From Lepidurus packardi (Eukaryota; Arthropoda; Branchiopoda; Notostraca; Triopsidae), in the NCBI GenBank assembly GCA_023053545.1, contig JAKZAN010000183.1:1-64000 (forward strand): 64,000 bases of DNA, given 5' to 3'. The translations under genes were made by a program, and so were the position numbers. The notes under the pieces are model-generated. The model worked only from the letters and a program-made list of their open reading frames with translations. It ran no database searches and had not been told where the DNA came from. Below, piece after piece: positions 1 through 12,337 of this stretch; within the stretch, counting starts at the first letter, position 1, and the number at the start of each line of letters is the position of its first letter.

Positions 1-233
1 CCCAACCCCAACCCCAACCCCAACCCCAACCCCAACCCCAACCCCAACCCCAACCCCAACCCCAACCCCAACCCCAACCCCAACCCCAACCCCAACCCCA
101 ACCCCAACCCCAACCCCAACCCCAACCCCAACCCCAACCCCAACCCCAACCCCAACCCCAACCCCAACCCCAACCCCAACCCCAACCCCAACCCCAACCC
201 CAACCCCAACCCCAACCCCAACCCCAACCCCAA
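1..233. repeat. Telomere, C4A2 repeats
   Basis: A partial unit (CCCAA) is followed by 38 perfect copies of CCCCAA, ending where the sequence changes to unique DNA. C-rich strand 5' at the left edge means the G4T2 strand would be the 3' end, so this is the true left end of a chromosome. C4A2 is the oligohymenophorean ciliate type (Tetrahymena, Glaucoma). No degenerate units are present. Confidence 0.98.
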
Positions 234-794
234 GACCGATGAGACACGCTACAATGTAGACGAGAGTGAGTTATGGGTGGATAGGAGAACTATGAGTATT
301 TTATAGGAGTGTATTATGGTTGGGCGCTATTCGGTGGAAAAGATGCCTAGCGATGGTACTGTCTTTTGATTTTATAGTATTTTAGATAATTTATTAAACC
401 CAGACCCTGGCATAATTAATATTTTTATTGGCATAAAATGTTTTTAGAAAGCAATTATTAATTTGCGATTATTAATTTTATTCTGCTTATAAGGATTTAT
501 TTTATTTTGCGTTAGCGTCATTTTGCGTCTCTTATCCAAAATCAGTCTCATTGTTTCCCTCTCGAAGTCTTACCCATCCCACTTCCTATCATACCATACA
601 CTCACTCTGAAACGATCCACATCTGAATACTATTATCGATACGAATGGATTTTCGAGGCAAGGGCATCAAATAATAATCTAATTTTGTATAATATACAAC
701 ATATCTAGTCTAATCAATATTATAGCAGCAACACTCATCCGGTTATTCTATCCTTTCTTCTTCACTTTTGACTTAGTTCTCTGCCATCATATCT
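234..794. other. Subtelomeric spacer
   Basis: About 560 bases between the telomere and the stop codon of the first gene. AT-rich, no degenerate telomere repeats, no recognisable gene or repeat family. It presumably contains the 3' UTR of the first gene. Confidence 0.6.
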
Positions 795-1046
795 TCAATG
801 CTGATCATTGGGATCCTCCTCAACGGGTTTGTAATCGCTGGGGTGGATCGTAGTTTTCATCGGCTGCTCTGGGAAATTAGTGGTCATAATATGTCCCAAC
901 TCAAATTAGTGTTTTTTAATATAGTTTTGAGTGTTGACATTATTAGAGCCATCTACTTTCAAATAGCAGTCTAGGTTTCAATAAAAAACAAGAAGACGGC
1001 GATGTTTCTTTAGAAACTACGCTATTAGGTTAGTTTCCGCAAACAT
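795..1046 (-). CDS. Small spliced protein of 74 aa, first gene from the telomere
   Basis: Unknown function. Exons 1046-998 and 970-795, with a 27-nt GT-AG intron (971-997) that removes an otherwise in-frame TGA; the second exon ends in TGA. The product starts MFAETNLIAEFLKKHR and includes ELGHIMTTNFPEQPMKTT and HPSDYKPVEED, an acidic tail with protein-like composition rather than random sequence. Two internal TAR codons are read as Glu. It has no signal peptide or membrane segment. The next gene lies on the same strand, with its stop 183 bases upstream of this start. The start could lie further upstream, since the frame on the other side of the ATG is not closed by TGA nearby. I do not recognise the family. 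Confidence 0.55.
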
Positions 1047-1228
1047 TTCTCGGTGATGATGGTGTATGTATGAGCATGTTCATGGGCGAGGTTAGAACAA
1101 TCCCCACTTTTAAACCACCGCAGAGAGAACGGTGAAGTCCAGGAGTCCAACAACAATAGGGTGTTGCTTTTTATAGTGTAATTAGAGTTTCTGCCCCGAC
1201 CATAAATAATAGTTGGAGGGGCAGGCAC

Positions 1229-2094
1229 TCAGCTGAACATCTTCTCATAGTGGTCCTGAATGAGTCGTCGAGCACGAAGATGTTCAAATCTCTTGTCTTT
1301 AGCCATACGGCGTGAGGTAAGAGTAGCCAACGGACAAATGTTCTTCAGGTAGTGCCACATCAGGATTCGGGATATCTGGATGTATAGGTCTTGCTCCTAC
1401 TTGGGGAAGATCTCGAACGCAGGTTCTGCGTATTTAGTCACTTTGTGCATCGCCTACTCATTCAGGTAATGGTTCATTTTCTCCTTGATTCGGCGCTGAT
1501 AAAAATAAAATCTATTCAACGACGCACCTTTTTCGGCTCCTTTGAGTCGCTCAAGGAGCTCACTCACCAGCTTGCTTGACTTCTGTTTTTTGGCCAGGAA
1601 TGAAAATGCTTGATGAACAATGTTGGGGATGATGTTGCGATTCTCGCTTTGTTTTATTTGAGATGGGGCCTTTTTCACAGGCTTGCATCTCTTGCCCTTC
1701 TTCTTACGAGGTTGGAATTCAGAGCTCTCCTCCTGGTTGCAAACTGTTTGAGCCTTCTACACGTGAGGAGTCGTAGGGATGGGCTCACAGATAATGTTGG
1801 GGAGGGAAAGAGTCTGATCCTCAGGTAGATGTTGGGGGAGCGGGGACTGGTAGATGGGGGCGGGCTTTAGAGAGTCTGCAGTAGGTAGAACAGAGAGCTG
1901 GGTATTGGAGTCGAGTGGAAGGAAACAAGGGTTGAAGTAGTAGTAGATGTTGGAGTTGGGCAACAAAACAAGTCCATTGTTGTTTGAATAATTGGTCTAT
2001 TAGGAATGAAAAAGAAGAAGATGAGATGATAGGTCGATACTGTGTTGGGTCGGAAGGCGAGTGAGGGGAAAGCGTATGGGTATTGGATGTTCAT
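1229..2094 (-). CDS. Protein of unknown function, 273 aa
   Basis: Two exons: 2094-2041 (18 codons from MNIQYPYAFPSLAF) and 1996-1229, joined across a 44-nt GT-AG intron (1997-2040) in phase 0. The N-terminal half is Pro/Ser/Thr/Asn-rich and probably disordered. The C-terminal half is basic and helical (KKKGKRCKPVKKAPS, then SKLVSELLERLKGAEKG), ending with LIQDHYEKMFS and TGA. Four TAR codons are read as Glu. I recognise no domain. The basic stretch would suit a nuclear or nucleic-acid-binding role, but that is only a guess. It lies on the same strand as the tiny subtelomeric gene. Confidence 0.65.
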
Positions 2095-3757
2095 GGCGAT
2101 AGTGTGGCGATATAGTCTGGAAAATCCGTTCGGTATTTTAGTTTTCTTTAATTTGTATGGCTCTGTTTGTTAAGTTAATTGGACAATTTAAACACTGCAC
2201 AAATAATTGGTTTGGCGAAGTATTTATGAGCATCGGAGGCATATTGTGTAGTGGATCTCTTATTAGTGACCATGAGTATATATTGGGTTAGGTGTGGCTG
2301 CTTCAGTAGTTTTTATTGAATCCTTTATTTGATTAAATGCTTGAGGATTTTATTGATCCTTTATCTCTCAACTAGTATGAATAACATGATTTGAATCAGA
2401 AAAGTGCATCCTGCTACGAAGTCCTTTGCCTTATTCTAGATATTGGCTATCCTTTGCGACATCTTATTTGCTCAGATCATCGCTACTCCAAACCTACGCC
2501 CCTTTGCTTTGCAATATTTGGGCATGTTTGGGCAAAATTCTTATTAATTAATTGATATTTTAAAAATACCTTTTGTCGATCCTTTCCTTTTTCAGATTAA
2601 CTAATCTCCGAATCACTACAATAAACATGTCAATTATTAAGTTATTTGGCTTAACTAATAAAATAAATATCTATTCTGTCCCAAAACAGGGTTTTCAACC
2701 TCATCTAGTTTTGCACATGCTTTCCTCAATTTCTACGGCTATTTCTTTCATACCAATCCAATCTACCTCCTTCGCATTCTCACACTATATAACCTCATTA
2801 CACTTTAAACGACTAGCTTTATTCGTAGCTCCTTAGTTTATATTTAGTTGAACATATCCTAAAGATGACTAAAACAGCTGCAGAATCAAAATTTTTGTGT
2901 TAGATTTAAAGTAGACATGTTTTGGTGTTGTATCTAAGGAACTTGTTGGACGTTCTAGAACAGTCGAATAAAATCTGATGACCTTACTACAAGCAAAATC
3001 CAAGCAGTCAGTAGGTATGGAGATCTTATGTTTTATCATCTTACATTCACGACATTAGGTAATTCGAAAATGGATTCTGAATGGAATGTGACTGTATTCA
3101 TATTCATTCGTCGGCACAATTTAACTGAAAATATAAGGAAGACCACCAGTTGGATGTTTGGGTATCTCTTTTCTTTCTTGAATGTCTCCTCAGTTTTATG
3201 AAGTAGGGTATTATGCCGTACAATGTTAGAGGGTAATTGTAGCGGACAGCATTAGCCCATCACAATTAGGGCGAAGTGTTTAGATAGTCTATGCAACGTT
3301 ATGGAAATGGATGTCGGATAGGGGTTTAGGTGATACAGTTTGGTTCTTTATCGTCTATTGGATAACAGAGTATACACACTTATTGGTAATTAGATATGTT
3401 TACCTTTCGATTGCCTGTTCGAACAAACATCAGATATAGTGAATGCAGGGTTGCCGTAAATGCAGTATACATATCGTAGTGTCATTCTTTCTTTCTTCCT
3501 TTTTCTATCGGAATTAAGATCCCCACTGAACTGCAGGACTACTATTCCTAAAATACCTAAATCTTTCCAGACAAACCTATTTATCTAATATTATTCTTAT
3601 TTCTCTGACCAATACTTTTCAGAAGAAGAATCCCCCACTTTTCTTCCTTAACCACTCTACCCTCCCATCAACGAATAACCCTTATTCTAACTACTTCATC
3701 CTCCGCCATCTCCTCCATCTAACTAACAATCAACAAATCTAAATTATCTGTAACTAC
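2095..3757. other. Long intergenic region
   Basis: About 1.66 kb between a gene leaving leftwards and one leaving rightwards, so it should hold two divergent promoters. It is AT-rich with many short TGA-terminated frames and none with convincing composition or start context. I see no repeat or RNA gene. A 37-codon frame at 2866-2979 is within chance for a genome with one stop codon. Confidence 0.5.
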
Positions 3758-5752
3758 ATGTAAAACAACACTGAAAGGCTACACTTGCCTCCCTCTCTAC
3801 TGAAGGCGGTCCCTCGTCTGCAGCTTATTATCTCTATCCCCAGCAATAGCAAACTCCTAACCAAATTCAAATATGCCTTCAACCCTCTCCAGTTTTTGCA
3901 GCTTCTCGCAAGTTCACCCATCTGTCCGAATTTGCCATTACTCCTCGACACTACCACACTCACTTCTGTTCTTCTATTTCAAACGCCTCGAAACACCTTA
4001 TTACTCAAAGAGGACTCATTAATCCACTAAGTCATATGTGCTGCCTAACAATAACATACTCCTCCTGCTTTTTCTCAACAGAGGTCCATAGTTTTACAAC
4101 TCCTTCGCGATCGAAAACGTTGTTTGGAGCTCATCCTTCAGAAAATTCAAAACCATGGGTTTTCTCTAGATCCAGTCATTGACAAAGTCATGTGCTTCTT
4201 GGAAGAAATAATAACCAAGCTAACACCTCCAGAACCTAGCAGAATTACTCCATAGACATTCATGCAGCCCAGAATACCCTTTTTCCGCAAGGATCAGATG
4301 TTTAATACAAAAAATACTCCGAGAACTCTACCCTCAAGTTCTCACCGTGGTTTTGGCAGCGGTCAGTTCCAACTAAACACGGTAACCTCATAAAAATCGA
4401 ATAGTCCTTCTACCTTTCGAAAGAATCCGAGTCGCGCTGGCAGCGGTAGCAGGCCACAGCACATCTTACGAACAGCCAACCAAACTCGTACCAACACATA
4501 TGCAACAGAATAATCACTGTTGAAACAGACCAAAGGCCATAAACGAGTCAAGACTGAAGTCTATCTAAGAAAATCTATAAAAATTAAGCCATTGGACAAA
4601 TAAAAGAAAGTTTAAGAATAACCTAAAAAATGCCCGAATATCGATCTTAATGAAGTAGCCACTACCATTCAAAAATAAAAGCAGGATACCAAAAGGGACT
4701 CCACCAAAACGATCTAGATTCCCAGCGAAGAATCGAAGAATGCCAAAAACGACCAAGAAGAGTTTCAGATCAGCAACTTGAAACTATAACAAGAAGAGTT
4801 TGTGCCAACGGAGAAAGAAATAGACTTTTCTAGTAAATCCTCGATAAGCGCCATGAGCAGGCCCTACAAGCACAGGACAACCAATAATAGACAATAGAAG
4901 TTATCAGCAGATGAGAGCATATAGGATAACTAGAATGGGAGGGAAAGACATCGAGCTGCTATTCGGAATATAAATATGATCGGAAATTTCACTTATAGCC
5001 AGAACTCAACACCAAAAGAGGAATCGGAAGAAGATACACCTAGAGAGATGGTCAATAGGCTGCCGATAAACTCCCTGAAACCTCGGAAAGGCAAGTTTTT
5101 CGATGAACGAATGCCTGAAGACATTATGGAAATGCTTAAAAGAACAAAATCGAAACTGAGAGTTAGATTAGGCAAAAGGTCACCCTTTGATTTATTGGAT
5201 GAGAACTTCCAACCTCTTAGTTCTTCTGAAGAAATTCCTCCTCTCCAAGTCATAATGGAGAGTCTTGGAAACTTCGCCACTCACCGCTCCAAATTCCAGC
5301 TCTCAGACTTCAAGTCTTTTTTGGTGAATGCGTACAACGAGCTCAAGAAGGAATAGGGTGTTGGATTCGAAAAGAAGGAACTAGGAATGATTTAAAAATT
5401 AATCAAAGAGCACTAATAGATGCTGAGGAGCAAGGCAAGTGGAATCCGCAAACATAAAAAAATTGGACTCCTGGTTGAAGAAGGCGAGAGAAGAAGGCTA
5501 GAAGAATGTTTCCGTTAGAATAACCAAGACAACAGTGGATCCTCTACGCTACGGAAAAATTACAGGGAAGAAAGCATGTCAAAATGGAAAGTACAAAAAA
5601 GACTGGAGCCTGAGAAAGGAACAAATTAAGAATACATAGTCGATGCAGATGCGATCCGAAAGTTAAAGGTATAAGAATAATCCTGGCTACAGAACTACTT
5701 GAAGAAAATGCTGGGGAATAGGGATGATAGTCTCGTGCAGCGCGCATTATGA
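3758..5752 (+). CDS. Coiled-coil / disordered protein of unknown function, about 647 aa
   Basis: Starts at ATG 3758 and ends at TGA 5750-5752. A 51-nt GT-AG segment (4031-4081) is probably an intron; it is a multiple of three and lacks TGA, so it could also be coding. The N-terminal 90 residues are Leu/Pro-rich and the least secure part. The middle is Ser/Thr/Arg/Lys-rich and probably disordered. The C-terminal third is charged and helical (MPEDIMEMLKRTKSKLRVRL; SDFKSFLVNAYNELKKE; ELGMIEKLIKEHEEMLRS), with TAR codons as Glu giving sensible coiled-coil heptads. No enzyme motif or membrane segment is visible. Function unknown. Confidence 0.7.
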
Positions 5753-6000
5753 GACTCTCTGAAAATATTAATGCGATTCTAATTAAAAAATGGTTATCCG
5801 AATTTTTTCAAAAATGTATTTACTGAGTTGGTCAAGAAGAGCACCCATATGTAGGCTTTATAAATGATGATGAACTACCGATATAGGACAGACTCCACAC
5901 GAAGATGGACAGATCTGGAGTATAGAAGGCATCAGCCCAAATTCAGAGTACCTCATCAATTATCTATATATACCTCCTCAGAAAATAAACTCACCCAACC

Positions 6001-8805
6001 ATGATTTCTAAATTCGCAAAGATATCTTCTTAGTTCCGGCATTGTTTATTTTTACTCTTACTTGAGAAATGGATCTCTCTAAAAAATAGGCTTTATCAGC
6101 TAGTCAGAGAAGTAAATCTGTCCAATATTCAAGTCTTTTCGCAGAGGCTTCATTCTCTCTACAATTAATAACTACATTCAACCCATGCAAATTTATAGGA
6201 ACATGACCCGACAAAATTTAGAACTCCTTCCCTAATACGAATAGAGTTACCAAAACCTAGTTCGACTACAGCACCTATACTTACTTTCCGGCGATAATAT
6301 ACTTTGCATACTAAACATATAAAGGATCGTGAACTCCCCGTATCTAATTTTCCTTCCTCATAGACTCAACACTTACCACTTTACCTTATTTGGTTAATTA
6401 TTTTCTATAACCTTCTCATCAGAAGGAACCAGAGAATAATCTAATTATAATATTCTTACACTCGATAGGCTAGCTTCTCAGCCACACACTCCCAGGTGCA
6501 CATGTCCCACTTTAGAACTAAACTCAGAAATAATAGACTTTTACTTGCCAAAAAGGAGTCGCCACAAACACAAGCTACCATTTTTCAACTTTTTCGACGA
6601 TCCAACTTCTTCTAATAGCGTAGACACTTTCTCGAAGACTTCGATCAAGAGTCACTCCAAGAATGTCTTGCTCTGGAGTATCTCTGTCCTGGAGCTCCTC
6701 TGCTGTTAGAACGCCCGCGCAATTATTCTGGTAGCAACTCTGCAAACTCGAGCATCATAATAGTTGCAGGATAAGGATATCTGCTTCGCGCTCGTGAAAA
6801 TAAATAGCAATACGACTACCAGAACTCCAAAAAGGTTAAGTAGTTCTAAGAAAAGTATGGTTACAAGACAAACATTAATGCCGGCACTTCAACGAATAGT
6901 TACAATATGTCTGATCTCACAGGCAGAAGACGGGAGAGTTGCGATTCGATGGCTCTTCGTTATTCAGGCTGCCAAAGTATCACGAAGAACTAAAACAGCA
7001 ACAGTGGGACTGGGATACAACTAACCAACAACTCAAGACCTCGATAAAGTAACATGAAGGCTAAGCGATCGTCTGATATCAGTTTCAGTGCTCTGACTCC
7101 TGTGGGATTTGGTTATGATAGAAATGACAAATAGGAAAGAGATCCTTTGTCCAACAGTTCGAATGCATCCTTGTTTGTTTTCAATACCTCCACTTACTCC
7201 GAAGCCGAGGCATCAGAAATACTCCAAAAAACTCTTGAGTGCCTTTACCCATAGTTCGAAGTCACCAAACATATACAAGAGTAATACACGGTAGGCGAGC
7301 CAGATTTTTTCGATCAGAATCATCACCATCACAGTAGCTCTTCAGTGCCTGCGACTGCCGGTAGTAAATCCACAAATTCCCTGCGCGAGCTTATCCTCAC
7401 CAAACAAAATACAACAACTATGCGTTGTACTTTTTCTACTCCTTATTGTCTTGTGCTCATTAAATCGTTGATGCCTCCGAAGCTTCGTCAAGCACTTTAC
7501 AAACACTATCTCGAAAAAATCAAATTTTTCAAAAGTTTTCCTTGCATGAACTATGCCAATAAAGTTCTTCTCAACACTCAGCTCCCAAATTTTAAATTCG
7601 CCAGATACAGGTTCAATGAGACTTTGTTCAAGTATAAAGCTACACGAGGCACAAGAATCCTTGATGGTCTTCTGAGCGGAGGGAATAGCCTGGAGACTAG
7701 TTGTCTGGGTGATTACAATAGCCACTCGACTGGAACATCCACGATGAAGAATTACAGTGCTTTGAACCCTGTTTTGGCTGCAACACTTCCTTTAAAGAAG
7801 AATGGAAGCAAACTAAACGGCAACAATAATTTATTCGAGAACCACCGCACAATGAACAATGTGAGTAGCTACTCAACTGATTCAAAACAAGACCAAAATA
7901 CTTTGATAACATCGGTTCCCAGCGACTCCAAAACTCAACACAATAATAGTCTAGTCATGTACTTCCTAAATAAAGGAGAAATCGAATTCTCAATCACTAA
8001 TACCAGCGTCTTCCCCCATACAGTTGCCAAACTCTGCATCCTCACTGGCCATCAAATATTTAGTCAAAATACTGTCGACTTCGACAATATTAACATTTAG
8101 GGTTTTGCAGAGAAGACTGCTTGCACTCTGACAGCTACTATTGTAAGCGACTATGCTGAGTTATATATACTTTCTCTCCGCGATTACCAACAACTTCTCC
8201 AAGCCCTCAGAATCATCGAACAGTCTGTACCCATTCCTGATGAAGAGATTCGGGTACTTAATCAGAATATCATTGAAGAAGCCAAGGACTACTACGGACT
8301 GACTTTTAACAAGAAGGAGAAAGACTTCGAAAAGACTGAGTTATAAAAAGCTCTGACGATGCCCACTCTCTTCAAAGGGGTACAAGAAAACTCAGAAATA
8401 TCAACTCATCAGTTTAACTTGCAGGTCACTTACAACGGATATCAAAAGCGTCATGTCCTGAAAAAACTGCTTACAAACAATCCTCTAGGTTCAGGAAGTA
8501 GTGTGCTTTATGAATACAAACCACTGCCTCGTAATCTCCCAGACATGAAGGATCTGCATCGTAGAGCATCATAGAAGCGGCAACGGGAGTACGAATAAGT
8601 GATCGCGAGAGGAAAGAGAAAACAACACAGGATAGTTGAATGTTATCGGTCGCTGGTAAGCCAGGGGTTAGAGTAGGAGGTGAGCAGCGATAGACCACTG
8701 CTAGTGGAGTGCTACTCTCCAAACAGATATACGAGTACGATTAACGGCCCTAAGCGAATGAAGAACATCAATACTATATGGGATGTTTTAAACAAATGTC
8801 GCTGA
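6001..8805 (+). CDS. Tandem cyclic-nucleotide-binding-domain protein, about 934 aa
   Basis: One open frame from ATG 6001 to TGA 8803-8805. Two CNBD-like modules separated by Ser/Asn/Thr-rich linkers are readable. Module 1, near residues 200-260, contains FLEDFDQESLQECLALEYL followed by a beta-like IIIVAGEGYLLRA. Module 2, near 500-740, runs from YLEKIKFFKSFP through VMYFLNKGEIEFS to GFAEKTACTLTATIVSDYAE and LYILSLRDYQQLLQAL, the usual C-terminal beta/helix of this fold. Long insertions interrupt both, and I cannot see a canonical phosphate-binding-cassette Arg, so cAMP/cGMP binding is not assured. No kinase or channel domain is present. The 5' end (6001-6450) is weakest and may hide short introns; an in-frame ATG also lies at 5905. 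The paralogue at 9835-12018 has the same architecture. Confidence 0.75.
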
Positions 8806-8998
8806 TGTATGAACATTTTGGATTGATATTTTTTATTGGATTTATTTTTTTACATTGAGTTCTGTCATTTCTGGAAAGTAAACCCTGTGCATTCTTCGAC
8901 TAACAATATTCTTATCGACCATTCATACCATTTTATCAACAATCTAATACTATCTACGTATTTCATAGTAGTATCCGATTGCCTCTCCCTCAGTTTTC

Positions 8999-9778
8999 AT
9001 GCAACCCCATACTATCATCCCCAAATAAAGGCAACAACTTCTTGTTCAAGCCACCCTCTTCGATCACTCTGAACTCTATACCGAAATGTCTGAAACTCTT
9101 CACCTTCTCATAAGGAATTTTCCTGAAATTGAACTTTCTAAATAAGAGCAAGCAATGCTTCAATGGGCATACCGGAACTTAGTCACACCCTATAGACTCG
9201 CCTATGCATCACTTGAGAAGTATTCCACCAGCCCCAATACTCCGTCCCAGCATCGCTAAGTTGCTAGCTACATCTTGAAAGATACAATCCGATCACGAAT
9301 CTAATGTATCTGCCGAAAACTTATAGATCTTATAGATTCCTTTTTGCTTCCCAATTCAAAAAATGACATAGACAAGGTGAGCTACTTTAAAACAAAAGGG
9401 GATGCCTATCGCTATATTTGCTAGATTTCAGAGAACTCAGGAGAAGCGCTTAAAAATTGTCAGTAGGCATATCAGAAGGGACTCGAGCTTGCATAGCAAA
9501 GACTTTCAGGAACTAATCCGATCAGACTAGGCCTTACATTAAACTATGCGATATTCAGTCACGAGATTTAGGGATAACGGTTAGTAGGTCCTCTGATAGT
9601 CAAAAAGTCACTGAGTGCTGGCAGATAATTTATCAAGAAAGCAGATGAAGAAATGAATCAGTAAGAAAAACAAGCATGTGGGATCATGCAACTAATGCGA
9701 TAAAATCTGAGGAAATGGGAAAGTAGCGAATCAGAGAGTGATAGTCATAACTACCTTCGGAAAGCAAGTTTGTGCTGA
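8999..9778 (+). CDS. 14-3-3 family phosphoserine/threonine-binding protein
   Basis: 259 aa, no intron, ATG 8999 to TGA 9776-9778. The upstream ATG is chosen because the extra N-terminus (ERQQLLVQATLFDHSELYTE) matches the first two 14-3-3 helices. Diagnostic segments are AYRNLVTPYR, KGDAYRYICEI, AYQKGLELAE, NPIRLGLTLNYAIFSHEI and MQLMRENLRKW. In the phosphopeptide pocket the Arg, Arg and Tyr equivalents of human zeta R56, R127 and Y128 are present, and the K49 equivalent is Arg, which is conservative. Family proteins dimerise and bind phosphorylated clients in the cytosol. The C-terminus is short (SESESDSHNYLRKASLC). Several TAR codons fall where Glu is plausible. It ends only 56 bases from the stop of the convergent CNBD gene. 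Confidence 0.93.
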
Positions 9779-9834
9779 CTTACTTGTTCCTTCATTGAGT
9801 TGAGTTTTACTTTAGTATCAGTGTATTAATATTA

Positions 9835-12018
9835 TCAGCTATGAGTGTATAGTTTTTATCTAAATATCTTATTTTCCGAGTATTACTTCTGCCGAGATAA
9901 CAGCAAATCTGAAATCCGTCGATCTTCTTTATCGTCCTGCGCAATTACTCTCCGCTTAATCCTGTTGATGGAGTCCTACGAAAACTTCCTGGACCGTGTT
10001 CCTTTTGCAGAACGATACTAATTCCCATAAGTGCATTCTTGAAATCTGCTGTCTTTTTGATAAGAAGAGACAGCAGACCCGCTTAGAGGCTGGTGATTTG
10101 TGCTTTTTCGAATATGCGGGCTATCGAAATTAGTGAGTATGAGTTTGCTGTTGCCCAAGGTTGAACCCCCTTCGGCAGCTCCTGTGCTTCCACTTGTGTT
10201 GCCCAGAGTACTGTTTGCCATCCTTGTTCGATCATATCGTTTCTTTTTTTCGTAAAAGTTCGCGAACATATTGAAGAAAGCAGTAGAGTACTAACTACCA
10301 TATTTCTCATGGATGATCTTCTAGCATTTCCCAATTCTGCTTTGATAGAATGTCTCTTATGAAGCAAATTATTCATGCTGCTGTTTTTTGTTGCTGAGGT
10401 ATGCTGACCTGCCACTTCCTGTTGACTTTCTTCGAGGCGTGCTGCTTCTGCTATTCCTACGAGAACTATTCTTGGAACCAGGAGTGGAGAATGACGCAGA
10501 GGGAGCAGTTGGCGCGGGTTTACCTCTGCTCGACATCATGGGCATCGTCGAATAGTGATTCGTGTTACCCTTATTTATGGTGTTCAGAATGGTATTAGCT
10601 GTAGTAATCCTCACAGAAGTGCTACTTATCCTACCATGCTTCTTCGTGATCTACGGAACATTCCTATTGTTATTTAAGTCGCGATGGGTCTCGGGCACTG
10701 TCCCATTGCCGATCGTGTAACACTCGAGAGGTATAGAGTTCGCATCATTTTTTTTAAGCTACTTGTAGAATTTTTGTTTTTCGCGGAAGGTGCCCTTTCT
10801 TAAGGAAACAGCATTGACTTGTTTTTACATTCTACCCAAAACATCTGAAATCTATTGCTATCTTTTTTATCGTAAGAGCTATTTGGTCTCGGAAACTCTC
10901 GAATTGCACAGAGGATGGTTCTCAGCGAGTGGCACTGACGAAACTTTGGAAGGAGAAGGCGGAGAAGAAGTGTTATTGCTACCTCCAGGCCCGTTTAAGG
11001 GAGCGGGAGTTGGCGAAAGTAAAATCTCTTAGATAGTCTCTCTACTGATTTCATAGTAAACAACACTCTGCGTTATACATTTCGCAGATAGCTTATATAG
11101 TGTATTCTGGATAATTTCTTCAGCACCCAGTACTTCCCTACTGGTCACTGTCGAAATGGGTATGAGATTACTCTGTTTGTGTATTTGTCTTGAAGATCGT
11201 CTCCGATTACTTAACATATCTTCGATGTTATTGCTAGGGGACTCATTGTTCCTTAGGCTGTTTGGTTTCTTCATCAGACACACTTCTCCAGAAAGAATCA
11301 CTATCAGTCTATTGGGACATTCACCTTCCCGAAATAAAAAATTGCCAATAGATAGGTTTTGTTTTATAGACTTGGCCACAATCTTCAAGAGAGCCCTTTT
11401 GTCAAGTTGATTAAAAAGATCAATGTTTCGATAGTATTCGCAAAGACTGGTGACTTCGGGAAGTATCAGGATCCCCTAAAATACACGGTAAGTTGTCGGT
11501 AAGTCCAACGCTAGCACAACAACTTTCTCCTCCGTAGAGGCTCGGGCTTAACAGAAGGTATTGCCATCGTACTCGCTAGACTGGCCGAAGTGCTGGTTGG
11601 GTTTGATTTTTCTCGCAAGAATCAGCGTCTAATGCGAAGGGATACTGCAGTAAATATTGACTGTGCCTTTAAGGACGATGTTGAAAGTTCGTATATGTGT
11701 TGCTTCGGTATTGTGGGGCAGATTAGTGGTATTGCTGTGTTCATCAGGATTGCTTGAGTAGATTAGTTGGCCTGCGAAGTACTAGAATATCTGTGCCTTA
11801 GTGTAAAGTTATTTAAGTCGATTCCGCAGTCGGAGAAGTTTGGAAACAAGGGTGTAATGTTGGAAATAGAGGTTTAATTTGTCAAGATGTTTTAGGCGAA
11901 TCTAAGCAGATGTTTCGGAGTCGAACAGTTGAGTGACTTCAAGGAGAGTTGAATCGGGTGGCTCAGCGAAAGAAACTCGTCGGTAGAAGGATCCTGAAAG
12001 TTTGGTCGTAGAGAGCAT
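9835..12018 (-). CDS. Second tandem cyclic-nucleotide-binding-domain protein, about 727 aa
   Basis: Single open frame from ATG 12018 (MLSTTKLSG) to TGA 9835-9837; the frame continues upstream to 12192, so the start is a choice. Module 1 (about residues 55-195) has AQIFEYFAGQLIYSS, FNIVLKGTVNIYC and VVVLALDLPTTYRVF. Module 2 (about 200-330) has YYRNIDLFNQL, GNFLFREGECPNRLIVILSG and, after a Ser/Arg/Asn insertion, REVLGAEEIIQNTLYKLSAK. The C-terminal 400 residues are Ser/Thr/Pro/Asn-rich with short helical stretches. The order and spacing resemble the gene at 6001-8805, so the two are probable paralogues around the 14-3-3 gene. No catalytic domain is visible; the role may be a regulatory or scaffold protein. 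Confidence 0.78.
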
Positions 12019-12337
12019 TGCTATTTGTAGTGATAGAGCAGTGTTAATCGCTGGTGGGAGATGTGGAATAGATAGAGACTGGTATGGAGGGAGGGAAACC
12101 CTATAAACTAATGCAGGGAGAGTGTAGGAAGGCGGGATGTGAAGGACTGGGAAACTAGGATGGAATGATAATAATATTAAATAAAACGTCAAATAATGAT
12201 ATAATTATTGACCAATAAAAATAATAAAATCTGATAGCTCAGGAAATCAAAAATAGTTATGAAACTAAAGATAGGCCTCAAATAAGGAGGGAATACATTA
12301 TAAACTGAGCATTTTGGGAGGCATTATTTTTATTGCT
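12019..12337. other. Intergenic, divergent
   Basis: About 320 bases between the leftward CNBD gene and rightward genes. The frame of the CNBD gene stays open to 12192, so part may be its 5' UTR or extra N-terminus. Nothing else recognised. Confidence 0.4.
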
